A stretch of DNA of 64,000 bases from CAZKNF01 sp964554105 (lineage in GTDB: Bacteria; Bacteroidota; Rhodothermia; Rhodothermales; VXPQ01): positions 1 through 64,000 of the forward strand of contig CAZKNF010000008.1 in the NCBI GenBank assembly GCA_964554105.1, read 5' to 3'. This document shows, piece after piece, positions 16,248 to 25,232 of this stretch. The first letter of the stretch is position 1; every line of letters begins with the position of its first letter. A program made the position numbers and the translations under genes. The notes beneath the pieces were generated by a model. The model was given only the letters and a program-made list of their open reading frames with translations. It made no database searches and had not been told where the DNA came from.

Positions 16248-17426
16248 TCACTCGCCGTCCGGACTGTGAACATCCACGTAGCCGTCGTGCCAGGTAGTCG
16301 AAATGTTCAGCCCGCGCTCGGCGAGCAGCTTCAGAAAGTGATCCTTGGGAACGACATTCTCAGGAGGACGTGCGCCGCCGCCGGGGACATCGTTCGCAGC
16401 GATAAGCTGGGCGACTATTGCCGTAGGAACACTCGTGCAGCGCTGAATGGCCGTCACGTGCCGTGAAACGTCAAAGCGCTCGATGAGCTCATACACCAGC
16501 GTGCGCTTCTTCTTGGCGATCTTGCCCTTCAACAGCACACGAAGCAGCACCGCGTCTTCATGAGAGCCGCCAAGCCGCTGGCGCATTCTCCGACTGAGCA
16601 CGTCCCGGTAGGTTAGATGCGTCCCGACATCGATGCTGCGCTCCTCCCCGAAGCCAAGACCCAGTAAGAACCGCATCTGATTTGCGTGACCCGGCCAGCG
16701 AATCGTCTTGTGATCGAGTGATTTGACCTCGCCTGCGAGTTGCTCGGTCAACGTCGAGAGGCCGCCTGCCGTACAGAATGATTCCATCCGTCCGAACGGC
16801 ACTGGAAATCGGATCGGCTCTTCGAGTGAAAGCGGCTCGATCTGCTTGATCTCGCCGCCCTCGATTATGTATGCCGGATTCGTATAGTCATCGATCACCT
16901 TCTCAGCCGACCACGAGATGCGGAAGTTGAACGGCGGCTCTGGATTTAGGGGAACGTCGCCGACCCGGAGATGGGCCGCATCGACCTCATCGAACTGCTC
17001 GACGCCGTGCAGGCATAGAATGTTGACCAATCCAGGTGCGAGCCCACAATTCGGAACGATCCACACCGATTTCTGACGGGCACGCTCGTGGAGCTCGAGC
17101 TCCCTGCCTACGATCTCTTCGTTCCCGCCGAGATCACAGTAGTGAATTCCGAGGTCCAGGCAGGTTTCAGCAAGAACCGGGTTCACTTCCGGTGCAGCGC
17201 ATCCGACGACGCAGTCGCTGCCGCGGAGGATAGGTTCAAGGACGCTGATGTCGCGCGCATTGATCTGAAAGGATCGAAGCTTGGTGCTCTTCACCTTATC
17301 ATGAAGGACCTGCAGGGATCGCGAGCGCGCGTCGCAGATCTGTATCTGTTTTACCGGGGCGCATTCGTGCAGCTCGTATGCGACGGCCGAGCCTACGGAG
17401 CCGGCTCCTATGACGGTGATTCGCAT
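16248..17426 (-). CDS. Saccharopine dehydrogenase family protein
   Basis: From the ATG at 17426 the protein has 392 residues and begins directly with the Rossmann loop ITVIGAGSVGSAVAYEL. It then shows the saccharopine-reductase family order: a CDLGG turn, VPNCGLAPGLVNIL, a central domain with CTAGGLSTLTEQL, and a C-terminal catalytic-fold segment with CTSVPTAIVAQL. Such enzymes in bacteria act in lysine degradation, carboxy-spermidine synthesis or as lysine 6-dehydrogenase; nothing in the context separates these. An earlier in-frame start at 17486 would overlap the permease gene by 38 nt and add unrelated residues, so the later ATG is preferred. It follows the ABC permease by 22 nt. Confidence 0.88.
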   Translation of the reverse strand: MRITVIGAGSVGSAVAYELHECAPVKQIQICDARSRSLQVLHDKVKSTKLRSFQINARDISVLEPILRGSDCVVGCAAPEVNPVLAETCLDLGIHYCDLGGNEEIVGRELELHERARQKSVWIVPNCGLAPGLVNILCLHGVEQFDEVDAAHLRVGDVPLNPEPPFNFRISWSAEKVIDDYTNPAYIIEGGEIKQIEPLSLEEPIRFPVPFGRMESFCTAGGLSTLTEQLAGEVKSLDHKTIRWPGHANQMRFLLGLGFGEERSIDVGTHLTYRDVLSRRMRQRLGGSHEDAVLLRVLLKGKIAKKKRTLVYELIERFDVSRHVTAIQRCTSVPTAIVAQLIAANDVPGGGARPPENVVPKDHFLKLLAERGLNISTTWHDGYVDVHSPDGE

Positions 17427-17448
17427 GCTGTCGGAAATCCGTGAGTGT

Positions 17449-19116
17449 TTAAAAGGCTTGCCCGATCGAGGTACTTCCTCGTCCAACCAGCCGCACCATC
17501 AGCGTAGAAATTCCGATCAGTATCATCAGGAAAACGCTGTATGCGGCGGCAGCACCGAAATCGTAGATGCGAAGCTGCGCAAGGATTTCGACGCTGATCG
17601 GTCGGTTGCTATATACGTAGAGCATGATTGAGGAGACGAATTCGCCGAGAGCGGCGACGAAGGTTAGGAGCATGCCGGCCGCTATTCCTGGTGCAATGAG
17701 CGGCAGCATCACCCGCCGAAACGTGGTCGTGAACCGCGCGCCGAGATCCGCGGACGCCTCCGTCAAACGATCGTCGTAGCGCTCGAGCGCGGCGGTCGTG
17801 GAGCGGACAATGAGGGGGATATTCCGAATAAAGTAGGCGAGCGGAAGGATCCAGAAGCTGCCGATCAATACGGAATCGAGGGCGAGCGGCGAGGGTGTAT
17901 CGAAGGTCACGATGAGGTTGACGGCTATCACCGTTCCGGGAATCGCAAACGGAAGCGCCGTAAGCAGGCGGGTGAGACCGCGGCCCGGAATTCGCCCCTT
18001 CGCGATGTAAAGTGCGGCGGCCACACCAAAAACGACGTTGCCCGCCGTCGCGAGCGCCGCCATCTGCAGGCTGTTCGATATAGGCTCGAACACATCCGGA
18101 TCGCGAAACAGCGAGAAGTAGTTCTCGAGCGTGTATTCGGAAGGGAGAACCTGATACGTCCAACCTCCCTCCTGTGCGAACGAGATCAGGATCACCGTGG
18201 CGATCGGGAGCAAGAGAAGAATCAAAATCAGGACCGCAGTTGCAACGGCGGCGACCCGTGGCCATCCACCCGACACGGCGCGCGCCGTTGCGGCGACGCC
18301 CTTTGCAGCCGCGCCCATGGGACGCCGCCGACTTCCGAACTCGAGAAGTATGAGGAAGCCTAGGCATATCAGCGTCAGCACGGAGGATACGGCCGCCGAG
18401 AGATCGAGATTGCCATTGGTCTTATAATTGTAAATTTGCAGCGTTAGAAAATTCTCCGTGCCCGCGAACAGGAGGGGCGCCGTGAAGGAGGCCATGGAAA
18501 TCATGAAGACCAGCAGCGACGCACCAATCAGAGCGGGCTGGAGCTGCGGGAGTACCACCCGCCGGAATGTGGTGAGACCGGACGCGCCAAGGCCTGCAGA
18601 CGCTTCGAGCAAACTTCGATCGATGCCACCGAGTGCGGACATCACGAAAAGATAGAAGTACACGTACATCGTGTAGACGTGCACGAGCCAGACAGCCCAC
18701 AACCCTTCAAAGGAGAACGGCACCTCCGCGAGTCCGAATATATCCTGAAGGCCCCGAGGAAGAATCCCCGATTCGCCGTACAAAAAAAGGAATGCAAGCA
18801 CGCCGACGAGAGGAGGGAGCGCGAGCGGAAAGGCCGCGACCGTCATCAAGGTACTTCGGAGGGGAAAGAGAAACCGGTGGAAAAAATACGCGAGCGCCGT
18901 ACCGAGTATGCCGGCGCCGACGACGGTGAAGATGGAGATCATCACCGAATTGCGGAGCGCACGCACGTTGGCCGAGCTCCACGACGAGAAAATGGCGGCG
19001 TAGTTGTCCGGCGTGACGCCGATGACGAACGTGCGGAGACTGGGATAGACGACGTACGCCCCAAGAATGAACAGGACCGGCAGGGCTAGATAAATGCCGG
19101 CGCGTCGCCCGAACAT
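17449..19116 (-). CDS. Iron(III)/thiamine-type ABC transporter permease, fused two-domain form
   Basis: The 555-residue protein has about twelve membrane helices in two BPD_transp_1 halves. Each half carries the EAA cytoplasmic loop that docks the ATPase: EASAGLGASGLTTFRRVVLP near residue 190 and EASADLGARFTTTFRRVMLP near residue 460. This duplicated architecture is typical of the FbpB/SfuB/ThiP family for ferric iron, thiamine or 2-aminoethylphosphonate. No ATP-binding protein or substrate-binding protein is adjacent, so partners must be encoded elsewhere and the substrate is uncertain. Its ATG at 19116 overlaps the recR stop, indicating coupling to recR, an unexpected partner. Confidence 0.9.
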   Translation of the reverse strand: MFGRRAGIYLALPVLFILGAYVVYPSLRTFVIGVTPDNYAAIFSSWSSANVRALRNSVMISIFTVVGAGILGTALAYFFHRFLFPLRSTLMTVAAFPLALPPLVGVLAFLFLYGESGILPRGLQDIFGLAEVPFSFEGLWAVWLVHVYTMYVYFYLFVMSALGGIDRSLLEASAGLGASGLTTFRRVVLPQLQPALIGASLLVFMISMASFTAPLLFAGTENFLTLQIYNYKTNGNLDLSAAVSSVLTLICLGFLILLEFGSRRRPMGAAAKGVAATARAVSGGWPRVAAVATAVLILILLLLPIATVILISFAQEGGWTYQVLPSEYTLENYFSLFRDPDVFEPISNSLQMAALATAGNVVFGVAAALYIAKGRIPGRGLTRLLTALPFAIPGTVIAVNLIVTFDTPSPLALDSVLIGSFWILPLAYFIRNIPLIVRSTTAALERYDDRLTEASADLGARFTTTFRRVMLPLIAPGIAAGMLLTFVAALGEFVSSIMLYVYSNRPISVEILAQLRIYDFGAAAAYSVFLMILIGISTLMVRLVGRGSTSIGQAF

Positions 19117-19814
19117 CAGAGTGCGCTTCTTCCTTCGAGAGCACGGGAGAGTGTGGCCTCATCCGCATATTCGAGATCCCCACCGATGGGTAGGCCGCGT
19201 GCGATGCGTGTGATTCGGATGCCGTGCGGTTTAAGGAGCTGCGAGATATAGTATGCCGTCGTATCGCCCTCGACGTTGGGATTCAGCGCGAGAATGACTT
19301 CCGTGACGGCCGTGCGCTGCTCGTACTCGGCCGGCACTTCCCCGACTACGTCGGCCGCATCCGCACCATTCTCGCCCACGGCAGCATCAACCGATGACAT
19401 TTTGCGAAACTCCGGATCGATCCGCGTCACCAGTTCTCTGATGTTGAGATCTTCCGGACCCACGCCGTCGAGAGGAGAGATGACGCCGCCCAGTACGTGG
19501 TATACGCCGCGGAATTCGTTCGTGCGTTCGAGGGCCATGACGTCGTTTGCATCTTCCACCACACAGATCACCGAATGGTCGCGCCGAGAAGAAAGGCAAA
19601 TGGGACAGTAGTCGGTGTCGGTAACGTTGTGACAGATCGCGCAGTGCTTGACGCGATCTTTGATGGCGATCAACGCATTCGCGATCTCCGCGACTTCTGA
19701 ACGCGGCATCTTCAAAACGTACGACACGAGGCGCTGTGCAGTCTTTCGACCGACGGTCGGCAGCTTCATGAACTGCTCCACCAGCGCTTCGACGCTCTCA
19801 GAGGAATAGTGCAT
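19116..19814 (-). CDS. recR: Recombination protein RecR with an extra loop in the Toprim domain
   Basis: RecR works with RecO/RecF to load RecA at gaps. The 232-residue protein has the helix-hairpin-helix LPTVGRKTAQRLV (residues 18-30), the zinc finger Cys58, Cys61, Cys70 and Cys73, and a Toprim domain with VVEDANDVMALE and YHVLGGVISPLDGVGPEDLNI. About 30 residues (roughly 133-165, Ala/Glu/Asp-rich) are inserted before EVILALNPNVEGDTTAYYI; standard RecR is about 200 residues. The C-terminal ARGLPIGGDLEYADEATL is intact, so the protein should be functional. It follows ybaB on the same strand, the classic dnaX-ybaB-recR order. Confidence 0.95.
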   Translation of the reverse strand: MHYSSESVEALVEQFMKLPTVGRKTAQRLVSYVLKMPRSEVAEIANALIAIKDRVKHCAICHNVTDTDYCPICLSSRRDHSVICVVEDANDVMALERTNEFRGVYHVLGGVISPLDGVGPEDLNIRELVTRIDPEFRKMSSVDAAVGENGADAADVVGEVPAEYEQRTAVTEVILALNPNVEGDTTAYYISQLLKPHGIRITRIARGLPIGGDLEYADEATLSRALEGRSAL

Positions 19815-19920
19815 ACGGATGCGTTATTGGAACGATGTCTTCGAGGACGTCGCGGTCCGAGGGCGTGCCCACTTCCGGAAATCTTCAGCCGTCTTTTCAA
19901 TCCTGGCCCGAAAGAGGTCC

Positions 19921-20259
19921 TTACATTCCGAGCGAAGACAGGTCCATCCCCGGTGGCAGCATGCCTCCGGCGGCTCCCTGCATCTCCTTTCGGGCCACGT
20001 TCTGCGCCTCTTCAAGGGCCTTGTTCACGCCGGCGATGATGAGATCCTCCAGCAATTCGAGATCGTCGGGATCCACGGCCTCCGGATCGATCTTCACTGC
20101 CGTGATTTGCTGTGCCCCGTTGGCCGTCACCTTGACCATTCCGCCGCCGGCTTCTGCCGAGACGGTTTTCGCGGCCAGGCTTTCCTGCACCTCATTCATC
20201 TTCTTCTGCATTTCCATGATCTTGCCGAACATGTCGGCCATATTGTCACCGTTCGCCAT
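19921..20259 (-). CDS. ybaB: YbaB/EbfC family nucleoid-associated protein
   Basis: A 112-residue DNA-binding, nucleoid-associated protein that forms dimers. The sequence has the family's helix with KIMEMQKKMNEVQESLAAKTVSAEAGGGMVKV split over residues 11-43, then the strands VTANGAQQITAVKIDPEAV and a C-terminal helix IIAGVNKALEEAQNVAR, ending in a Met/Gly/Pro-rich tail. Its place between dnaX (120 nt upstream) and recR (106 nt downstream) is the conserved arrangement in bacteria. The N-terminal MANGDNMADMFG lead is usual for Bacteroidota members. Confidence 0.95.
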   Translation of the reverse strand: MANGDNMADMFGKIMEMQKKMNEVQESLAAKTVSAEAGGGMVKVTANGAQQITAVKIDPEAVDPDDLELLEDLIIAGVNKALEEAQNVARKEMQGAAGGMLPPGMDLSSLGM

Positions 20260-20379
20260 AGCGGTCTACCGGAATTCGTTCTGAAAATAGTCGGATGCTC
20301 GCGGAGGTGGCATCTTCCGGGGGATACCCGGAGGGCCTGGAAATGGTCGTCGGACACTGCCGCGGCGTGGCGGCTCCAG

Positions 20380-22353
20380 CTACCAGACCAATTCGCCGCC
20401 GAACTGGTCGAAGATGGCACGAATGACGGGATTCTCCTGCCGCTTCCGTTGCATGTACTCGTACGGATTGAAATCCGAGCCGGTTTCTTGCGAGTCCGGC
20501 GCGTCAAGATCGGTACGAATCGTAAAGCGGATCGTCTCAAGCGGCTCGGACAGCAGCGGCCGGAGCTGTGCCATGACGTAATCATGCTGGTTGACCAGCA
20601 GGCGATGATGGAATTCATCAGGGACACCGATTACGGCAGCACCATCGCGAAATTCCTCCGGCCGGCTGTGCTGCAGCAGAGATCCGACATGAATCTTGTC
20701 TTCCTTTACCTGCAACAGCAAATCACTCCATACGCGGCCAAGTGCCCCGGCGTCAGGGGACTCCTGCACCGCGACATCAGTGTTCGCTGCCGTTGTCGCC
20801 ACGGATCCCGCATTCTCGGCAGGTGGCGTGCGACGCTTTATCGCCGGCTGACCGAGGACCTCGGCTGGAGACGTCGCCTCCGGCTGCACCGGGCTTCGTG
20901 GCGGAGCCGCAATTTCGGGTTCACTGACCTGATTTGCTTTTGTGGGGGCTGTCTGATTCTCTTCTTGCTGGGCTGCTCGTTTTTCTGATTGCGACGGTGC
21001 CTGCTTCTCCGGAGGCGGGCCAGCTTGCTTCTCCGGTCGTCGGCCTGCAGGCTTTTCCGACCGCGTCTCAGTTTGATCATCCGGACGCGAATCCGTCTTC
21101 GGCTTGGTACGACTCGCCGAGGGCGTTTCCCCGCGTTTTGCAGTGCTGCTCGCCTCGCGCGGTTTCTCGGCATCCGGATCCTGTTCACGGACAAGGGACT
21201 CGAGATGATCGATTTTCTCGATCGCGTTTCGCAGATCGGCACCAAGGGATATCGTCGCCATCTTCAACAGCGCCGTCTCGAGCTTGAGTCGAGGCTGCGG
21301 ACTGTTCTTGATTGCGTCCTCCGCCCCGGAAACGAGGGTTAGCAGGCGTAGAAGATCCGCCTCGGAAAAGTGCTCGGCCTCGGAGTCGTACCGCTGCCGC
21401 GTCGCCTCATCCGCTTCGATCAGCGTCGAGTCCGACATCACGCGACCGACGAGAAGGTTCCGGAGGTGCTCGGCAAGCCCGACGAGGAATTCCGCCAGAT
21501 CGTAGCCTGACCGCACAATTCGTTCGACGAGTTTCAGCATCCCCGCCGCATCGCGCGCTGAAACGCAACGCGTCACCTCGAAATACAGGTCGATGTCGAC
21601 GACGCCGAGTGCCTGCGCGAGCTCACTGTACTCAAGATTGGTGCCGCAGAGGGAGACTGCCTGATCAAATACGGAGAGCGCATCTCGCAGCGCACCGTCA
21701 CCTTTCCGTGCGATCAGCATTAATGATGCGTCGTCTGCCGTGATCTCTTCTTCACTACAGATCTCCTCGAGGCGAGAGACGATCTCCGGCACGGCGATGC
21801 GGCGAAAATCAAATCGCTGGCACCGCGATAGAATCGTCGGCACCACCTTGTGCGGCTCCGTAGTTGCAAAAATGAACAAGACGTGAGGAGGCGGCTCTTC
21901 GAGCGTCTTTAGAAGGGCATTGAACGCCGGTGTCGTCAGCATGTGGACTTCATCCACGATATACACCTTCTTCCTGCCTCCCTGGGGAGGGATTCGCACT
22001 GCATCGAGTAGTTCGCGGATATCGTCTATTCGACGATTCGATGCCGCGTCGATTTCGATGATATTAAGGCTGCGGCCTTCCTCGAATGTGCGGCACGATT
22101 CGCACGTTCGGCAAGGCTCGGCGTTTCCTTCTCGATCCTCCAGAGAGGTTGTACAGTTTACAGCCTTCGCGAGAATACGCGCAGCTGTCGTCTTCCCGAC
22201 GCCCCGCGGACCACTGAAGAGGTATGCGTGCGCGAGCCGGTCGAAGCGGATGGCATTCTTGAGCGTTTCCGCGACGTGCTCCTGAGCGACGATCTCCTCG
22301 AAGAGCTGTGGCCGATACTTGCGGGCGGTAACAAGATACCTCTTAGCTGACAT
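20380..22353 (-). CDS. dnaX: DNA polymerase III subunits gamma and tau
   Basis: Clamp-loader ATPase. The 657-residue product begins with the conserved RKYRPQLFEEIVAQEHV and has a P-loop GPRGVGKT at residues 48-55, a zinc module built from CRTCESC and an upstream Cys, the DEVHML Walker B, and the sensor segment ILSRCQRFDFRRI. Domain III ends near residue 370. Residues about 400-480 are a low-complexity linker rich in Lys/Glu/Pro/Gln with a loose recurring PEKQA motif, before a tau-like C-terminal domain that ends FDQFGGELVW. No obvious slippery A-run for programmed frameshifting was noticed. It heads the dnaX-ybaB-recR operon and is preceded by a structured leader. Confidence 0.95.
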   Translation of the reverse strand: MSAKRYLVTARKYRPQLFEEIVAQEHVAETLKNAIRFDRLAHAYLFSGPRGVGKTTAARILAKAVNCTTSLEDREGNAEPCRTCESCRTFEEGRSLNIIEIDAASNRRIDDIRELLDAVRIPPQGGRKKVYIVDEVHMLTTPAFNALLKTLEEPPPHVLFIFATTEPHKVVPTILSRCQRFDFRRIAVPEIVSRLEEICSEEEITADDASLMLIARKGDGALRDALSVFDQAVSLCGTNLEYSELAQALGVVDIDLYFEVTRCVSARDAAGMLKLVERIVRSGYDLAEFLVGLAEHLRNLLVGRVMSDSTLIEADEATRQRYDSEAEHFSEADLLRLLTLVSGAEDAIKNSPQPRLKLETALLKMATISLGADLRNAIEKIDHLESLVREQDPDAEKPREASSTAKRGETPSASRTKPKTDSRPDDQTETRSEKPAGRRPEKQAGPPPEKQAPSQSEKRAAQQEENQTAPTKANQVSEPEIAAPPRSPVQPEATSPAEVLGQPAIKRRTPPAENAGSVATTAANTDVAVQESPDAGALGRVWSDLLLQVKEDKIHVGSLLQHSRPEEFRDGAAVIGVPDEFHHRLLVNQHDYVMAQLRPLLSEPLETIRFTIRTDLDAPDSQETGSDFNPYEYMQRKRQENPVIRAIFDQFGGELVW

Positions 22354-22423
22354 ACGGAAATGCGCTGCGACGAGGGGAATGAACTGTGAGTGGGACGCCC
22401 TTGAGCACCCCTCGAAAACGGGA

Positions 22424-22490
22424 AGCCACCGGTCCGCAGGCGGATCTCATCCGCAACATGTGCGGCCTGATGTTGCCGATCGGAGCGGCT
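22424..22490 (-). ncRNA. Structured leader or small RNA upstream of dnaX (SRP-RNA position, family unproven)
   Basis: On the minus strand the transcript from the promoter at 22495-22523 would begin around AGCCGCU (22484-22490), which pairs with GGUGGCU (22424-22430) to close a 67-nt element. An inner hairpin CCGCA/UGCGG lies at 22451-22465, and several alternative helices are possible (for example GCGGAU/AUCCGC). In Bacillus the SRP RNA gene lies exactly here, upstream of dnaX-ybaB-recR, and an AUCAGG segment precedes the inner hairpin as in SRP RNA. However the GNRA tetraloop and the AGCA strand that define SRP helix 8 are absent, so I treat it as an unassigned structured leader. Confidence 0.4.
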
Positions 22491-22494
22491 ATTC

Positions 22495-22523
22495 AACATA
22501 GCTGACTACCACCTAATCCGCAA
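22495..22523 (-). promoter_or_regulatory. Candidate promoter for dnaX
   Basis: Read on the minus strand, TTGCGG (22523-22518), a 17-nt spacer and TATGTT (22500-22495). The start would be near 22488, about 135 nt upstream of the dnaX ATG, so the structured element lies in the leader. Confidence 0.5.
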
Positions 22524-22586
22524 GATACCGGAGACGCTTCAGAATCGAAATGGCTGCGGCGAACTGAGAGGATATGGGGTCGCAAA

Positions 22587-23354
22587 TCAAATGATTCCAA
22601 CTGCTTCCGAGCGCACCCAGCCCTTCACTCCATTAGGCAGTCTTACTTCGAACCAGTCCTCTTCACTGCCGATCACATCAAGTACGAGGCCCTCATGGAT
22701 GTCGGGACCGGAACGTGGACCCTCAGGGGCTTCAAGGAGCGGAACCTCATCCACCAGAATGACAGCGCGCTGCATCGATGCTTCGTGGAAAGAGGCAGCA
22801 AAGCCTGCCGTGATCAAAATGATAGCGAGGCTAGCCGCGACGGCGAGTACACGCCGCCGCCATGCCGTCCGTCCGGCTCGAATCCGAAGCGCCAATGTGC
22901 CCGCCGCGACGAAATAGAACAGAATGCCTGCGGCAAGGAGTACCTGTGCACCGAAGGTTTGGATGACCCAGCGCCACGCTGACGTCCAGAAGGGCTCCGG
23001 AAGCCGCGAAAATTGGTCGACCGTTTCTGATCGTACCATCTGCAGGTTGTGCCGGAGTTCGTCGCTTTGAGGCATCAGATCTGACGCCTTTTCGTAGTAA
23101 CGGACGGCATTGCCGACATCGTCGAGCCGGTAATACGTGTTGCCCATGTTGAAGAAGAGCGCGCCACTGACGAAGCCGGCATCGACCGCGCGAGAATAGC
23201 TCTCCAGAGCACCGCGATGGTCGCCCTGCTTGTACCGCAGATTACCGTCGTCGAAACTACGAACGGCTTCTTCGAGGTCCTGCGCCGCCGCTGGACGGAC
23301 GCTGAATGCCGTCACGACGAGGCCTAGGACGATCGCATGCACTCGGATGCCCAT
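22587..23354 (-). CDS. batE: BatE-like protein: TPR, membrane anchor and SH3-like domain
   Basis: The 255-residue product has a signal peptide (cleavage near AAAQ, residue 25), two to three tetratricopeptide repeats (SFDDGNLRYKQGDHRGALESY and ALFFNMGNTYYRLDDVGNAV), two membrane helices near residues 130-155 and 165-185, and a C-terminal SH3-like domain with VLLDVIGSEEDWFEVRLPN-type strands and GWVR. This is the architecture of BatE, the last gene of Bacteroidota aerotolerance operons. Bat proteins are thought to form a periplasmic complex with the VWA proteins; their molecular role is not settled. It follows batD by 3 nt. Confidence 0.88.
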   Translation of the reverse strand: MGIRVHAIVLGLVVTAFSVRPAAAQDLEEAVRSFDDGNLRYKQGDHRGALESYSRAVDAGFVSGALFFNMGNTYYRLDDVGNAVRYYEKASDLMPQSDELRHNLQMVRSETVDQFSRLPEPFWTSAWRWVIQTFGAQVLLAAGILFYFVAAGTLALRIRAGRTAWRRRVLAVAASLAIILITAGFAASFHEASMQRAVILVDEVPLLEAPEGPRSGPDIHEGLVLDVIGSEEDWFEVRLPNGVKGWVRSEAVGII

Positions 23355-23357
23355 CGC

Positions 23358-25232
23358 TTAGACCTCTACCGCAGTCCGCTTGGAAGCAGCTTCATCGATG
23401 GCCACGATGATGCCGGCCGCCCTCTCGTGAGCGCTGTCCATCGTCTTTCGATCGGGTAATACAGGCGCGAAACGCGCCTGGTCACATTCCACGAGCAGTA
23501 GCTCGAGCATCTCACGGACATCTCGGGAAACACCGATATCCGCAAGTCGCATGTCCAATGCAGATCTGGTGAGGCCGCGCTCGGCGATGTTGAGACGGTT
23601 GCCGATAAATCCGACCACCGCTCTTTCGATCTCCTCGTAGAAAAGCTGCGGCTCGTTCTCTCTCAAAAGAGCCTCCGCCCTTTTGAGATGTTTCTGCGCG
23701 AGCGGATGGGCAACTCTTCCGCGTGCGAATCGGGTATCGGTCGCAAGGCGCCGCCGTTGACGCTCAAAGACGTAAAGCCCTGTCAACAGAACTGGAGGAA
23801 CCAGGAGCAGTACGTAGATCCAGACATTCCGGTACAGAGGCTCTTCGGATGCACGCTCCCATGACGCCGTCGTAATAATGCCGGCTATGTCGTCTACCGG
23901 AAGGCCGTTCACCGTGCTGCCTGCAGCCAGCGGTGCGGAGGTTCCTTCGACCGAGACGGTGCCTACGTTCGCTCGAGCCGTCGTGTACCGCCCGGCGGAC
24001 GGGTCATAGTGAACGAATTCGATCTCCGGCATCGCGAAGTCGCCGTTTGATCGGGGTACGAGCACGTACGTAAACGTCTTCCGGCCGCGTATCAGTCGAC
24101 CATCTCGTTCTATCGTGCTGCTGACGTCCGGGTCGTACTGTTCGAAGATCCCCGGTGGCTCAAAGCGCGGCGCGTCCATGGTAGCGAGATTTCCGGCGCC
24201 TGAAACGGTGATCTGTACTTCGATGGGTTCCCCGACCTCGACATCGCGCGGTTCGACGGACGCCTCCATTTCGAAGGTCCCGACGGCTCCGCTGAACGAT
24301 TCTGGTGCGTCATCGGGCAGCGGACTCACCACTATGTGTACCGGATCGGACGCGAGCTCTACGGTCTCGAACCGGCTTCTCAGAGAAAAAAAGCGCTCCA
24401 ACGGATCCGAGGAACCGAAGGGAAGATATGCTTCGGTTTCTATCCGCAGCGGGTCGACCGTAAGTTCTCCCTGGCGCGCCGGGAAAACGGCGACACGTTT
24501 CAGTACGATCATATGGTACAACAGACCGTTCTCGACCACACGCTCTGGGACCGGTCGCGTATCGACGTCAAATTCCTCTCGCCAGAACCCCTCCGCATCC
24601 CAGGAGCCGGCGAGCCGGCTGTGTCGCAGTTGAATTCCATCCCGAAAATAGAGCCGGTATTCAATCGTCACCTGTTGATTCTGCATAGCCCGCCGCGTGC
24701 TGGGGATGGCGCGCACAAATAGGTCGTCCGCATCAATCTCGCGCTCGTCGTCAGGCTCTGCTTCTTGCTGCTGCGGCGACGAGAACGGCCACTGCTGCCT
24801 TCTACCCGCCTGTCCCTGGGACGGGCGCTGTGCCTGCGGGACCACGCGGATGCGGATCGGTGCCGCAGAGTACGTTTGTCCATCGACATTCACATGAGCG
24901 GAATCGATCCGAGCTTCTCCTTCCTGGACCGGTTGAAACGCCCATTGAAAGCCGACACTCTGCTCCATCTGACCATTGATGATGGTCATATTGCGCTGCG
25001 TGCTGGGTGTCCGCTGCAGTAGCGTCAGATTCCGAGTAGAAGGCGGGTCGGGGGTGGAAATGGAGGAGAGAGAGGCTCCTCTTACCTCGAGACGGTAGGT
25101 CAATCGTTCGTCCGTGCCGATAGTGGACTCACTGACGGTCGCCTCAACCTCAACGGCCTGCGCGCGCACGGTGAGCGGTAGCAACATGGATGTCAGGAGG
25201 AGGAGGACGGTATGGTGATATCGCCGCATCAT
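23358..25232 (-). CDS. batD: BatD protein, exported and membrane anchored
   Basis: From the ATG at 25232 (TAATG overlap with the batC stop) the protein has 624 residues. A signal peptide ends near VRAQA (about residue 24). The body is built of repeated beta-sandwich domains with alternating VEVEATVS- and SVEPRDVEVGEPIEVQITV-like strands, as in the BatD family, and a single membrane helix lies near residues 465-485 (WIYVLLLVPPVLLTGLYVF) followed by a cytoplasmic helical part of about 110 residues. A TTG at 25238 is a possible earlier start. Length is within the usual 550-650. Part of batA-batB-batC-batD-batE, probably acting with the VWA proteins at the inner membrane. Confidence 0.9.
   Translation of the reverse strand: MMRRYHHTVLLLLTSMLLPLTVRAQAVEVEATVSESTIGTDERLTYRLEVRGASLSSISTPDPPSTRNLTLLQRTPSTQRNMTIINGQMEQSVGFQWAFQPVQEGEARIDSAHVNVDGQTYSAAPIRIRVVPQAQRPSQGQAGRRQQWPFSSPQQQEAEPDDEREIDADDLFVRAIPSTRRAMQNQQVTIEYRLYFRDGIQLRHSRLAGSWDAEGFWREEFDVDTRPVPERVVENGLLYHMIVLKRVAVFPARQGELTVDPLRIETEAYLPFGSSDPLERFFSLRSRFETVELASDPVHIVVSPLPDDAPESFSGAVGTFEMEASVEPRDVEVGEPIEVQITVSGAGNLATMDAPRFEPPGIFEQYDPDVSSTIERDGRLIRGRKTFTYVLVPRSNGDFAMPEIEFVHYDPSAGRYTTARANVGTVSVEGTSAPLAAGSTVNGLPVDDIAGIITTASWERASEEPLYRNVWIYVLLLVPPVLLTGLYVFERQRRRLATDTRFARGRVAHPLAQKHLKRAEALLRENEPQLFYEEIERAVVGFIGNRLNIAERGLTRSALDMRLADIGVSRDVREMLELLLVECDQARFAPVLPDRKTMDSAHERAAGIIVAIDEAASKRTAVEV

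Noticed and set aside
17609..18367. 252-codon minus-strand frame inside the ABC permease gene
   Set aside because: It is an alternate frame of the same strand as the permease, Arg-rich and without motifs.
19819..20988. Long plus-strand frame of 389 codons antisense to dnaX and ybaB
   Set aside because: Composition is that of a GC-rich shadow frame (many Arg, Cys and His) and it lies entirely over conserved genes on the other strand.
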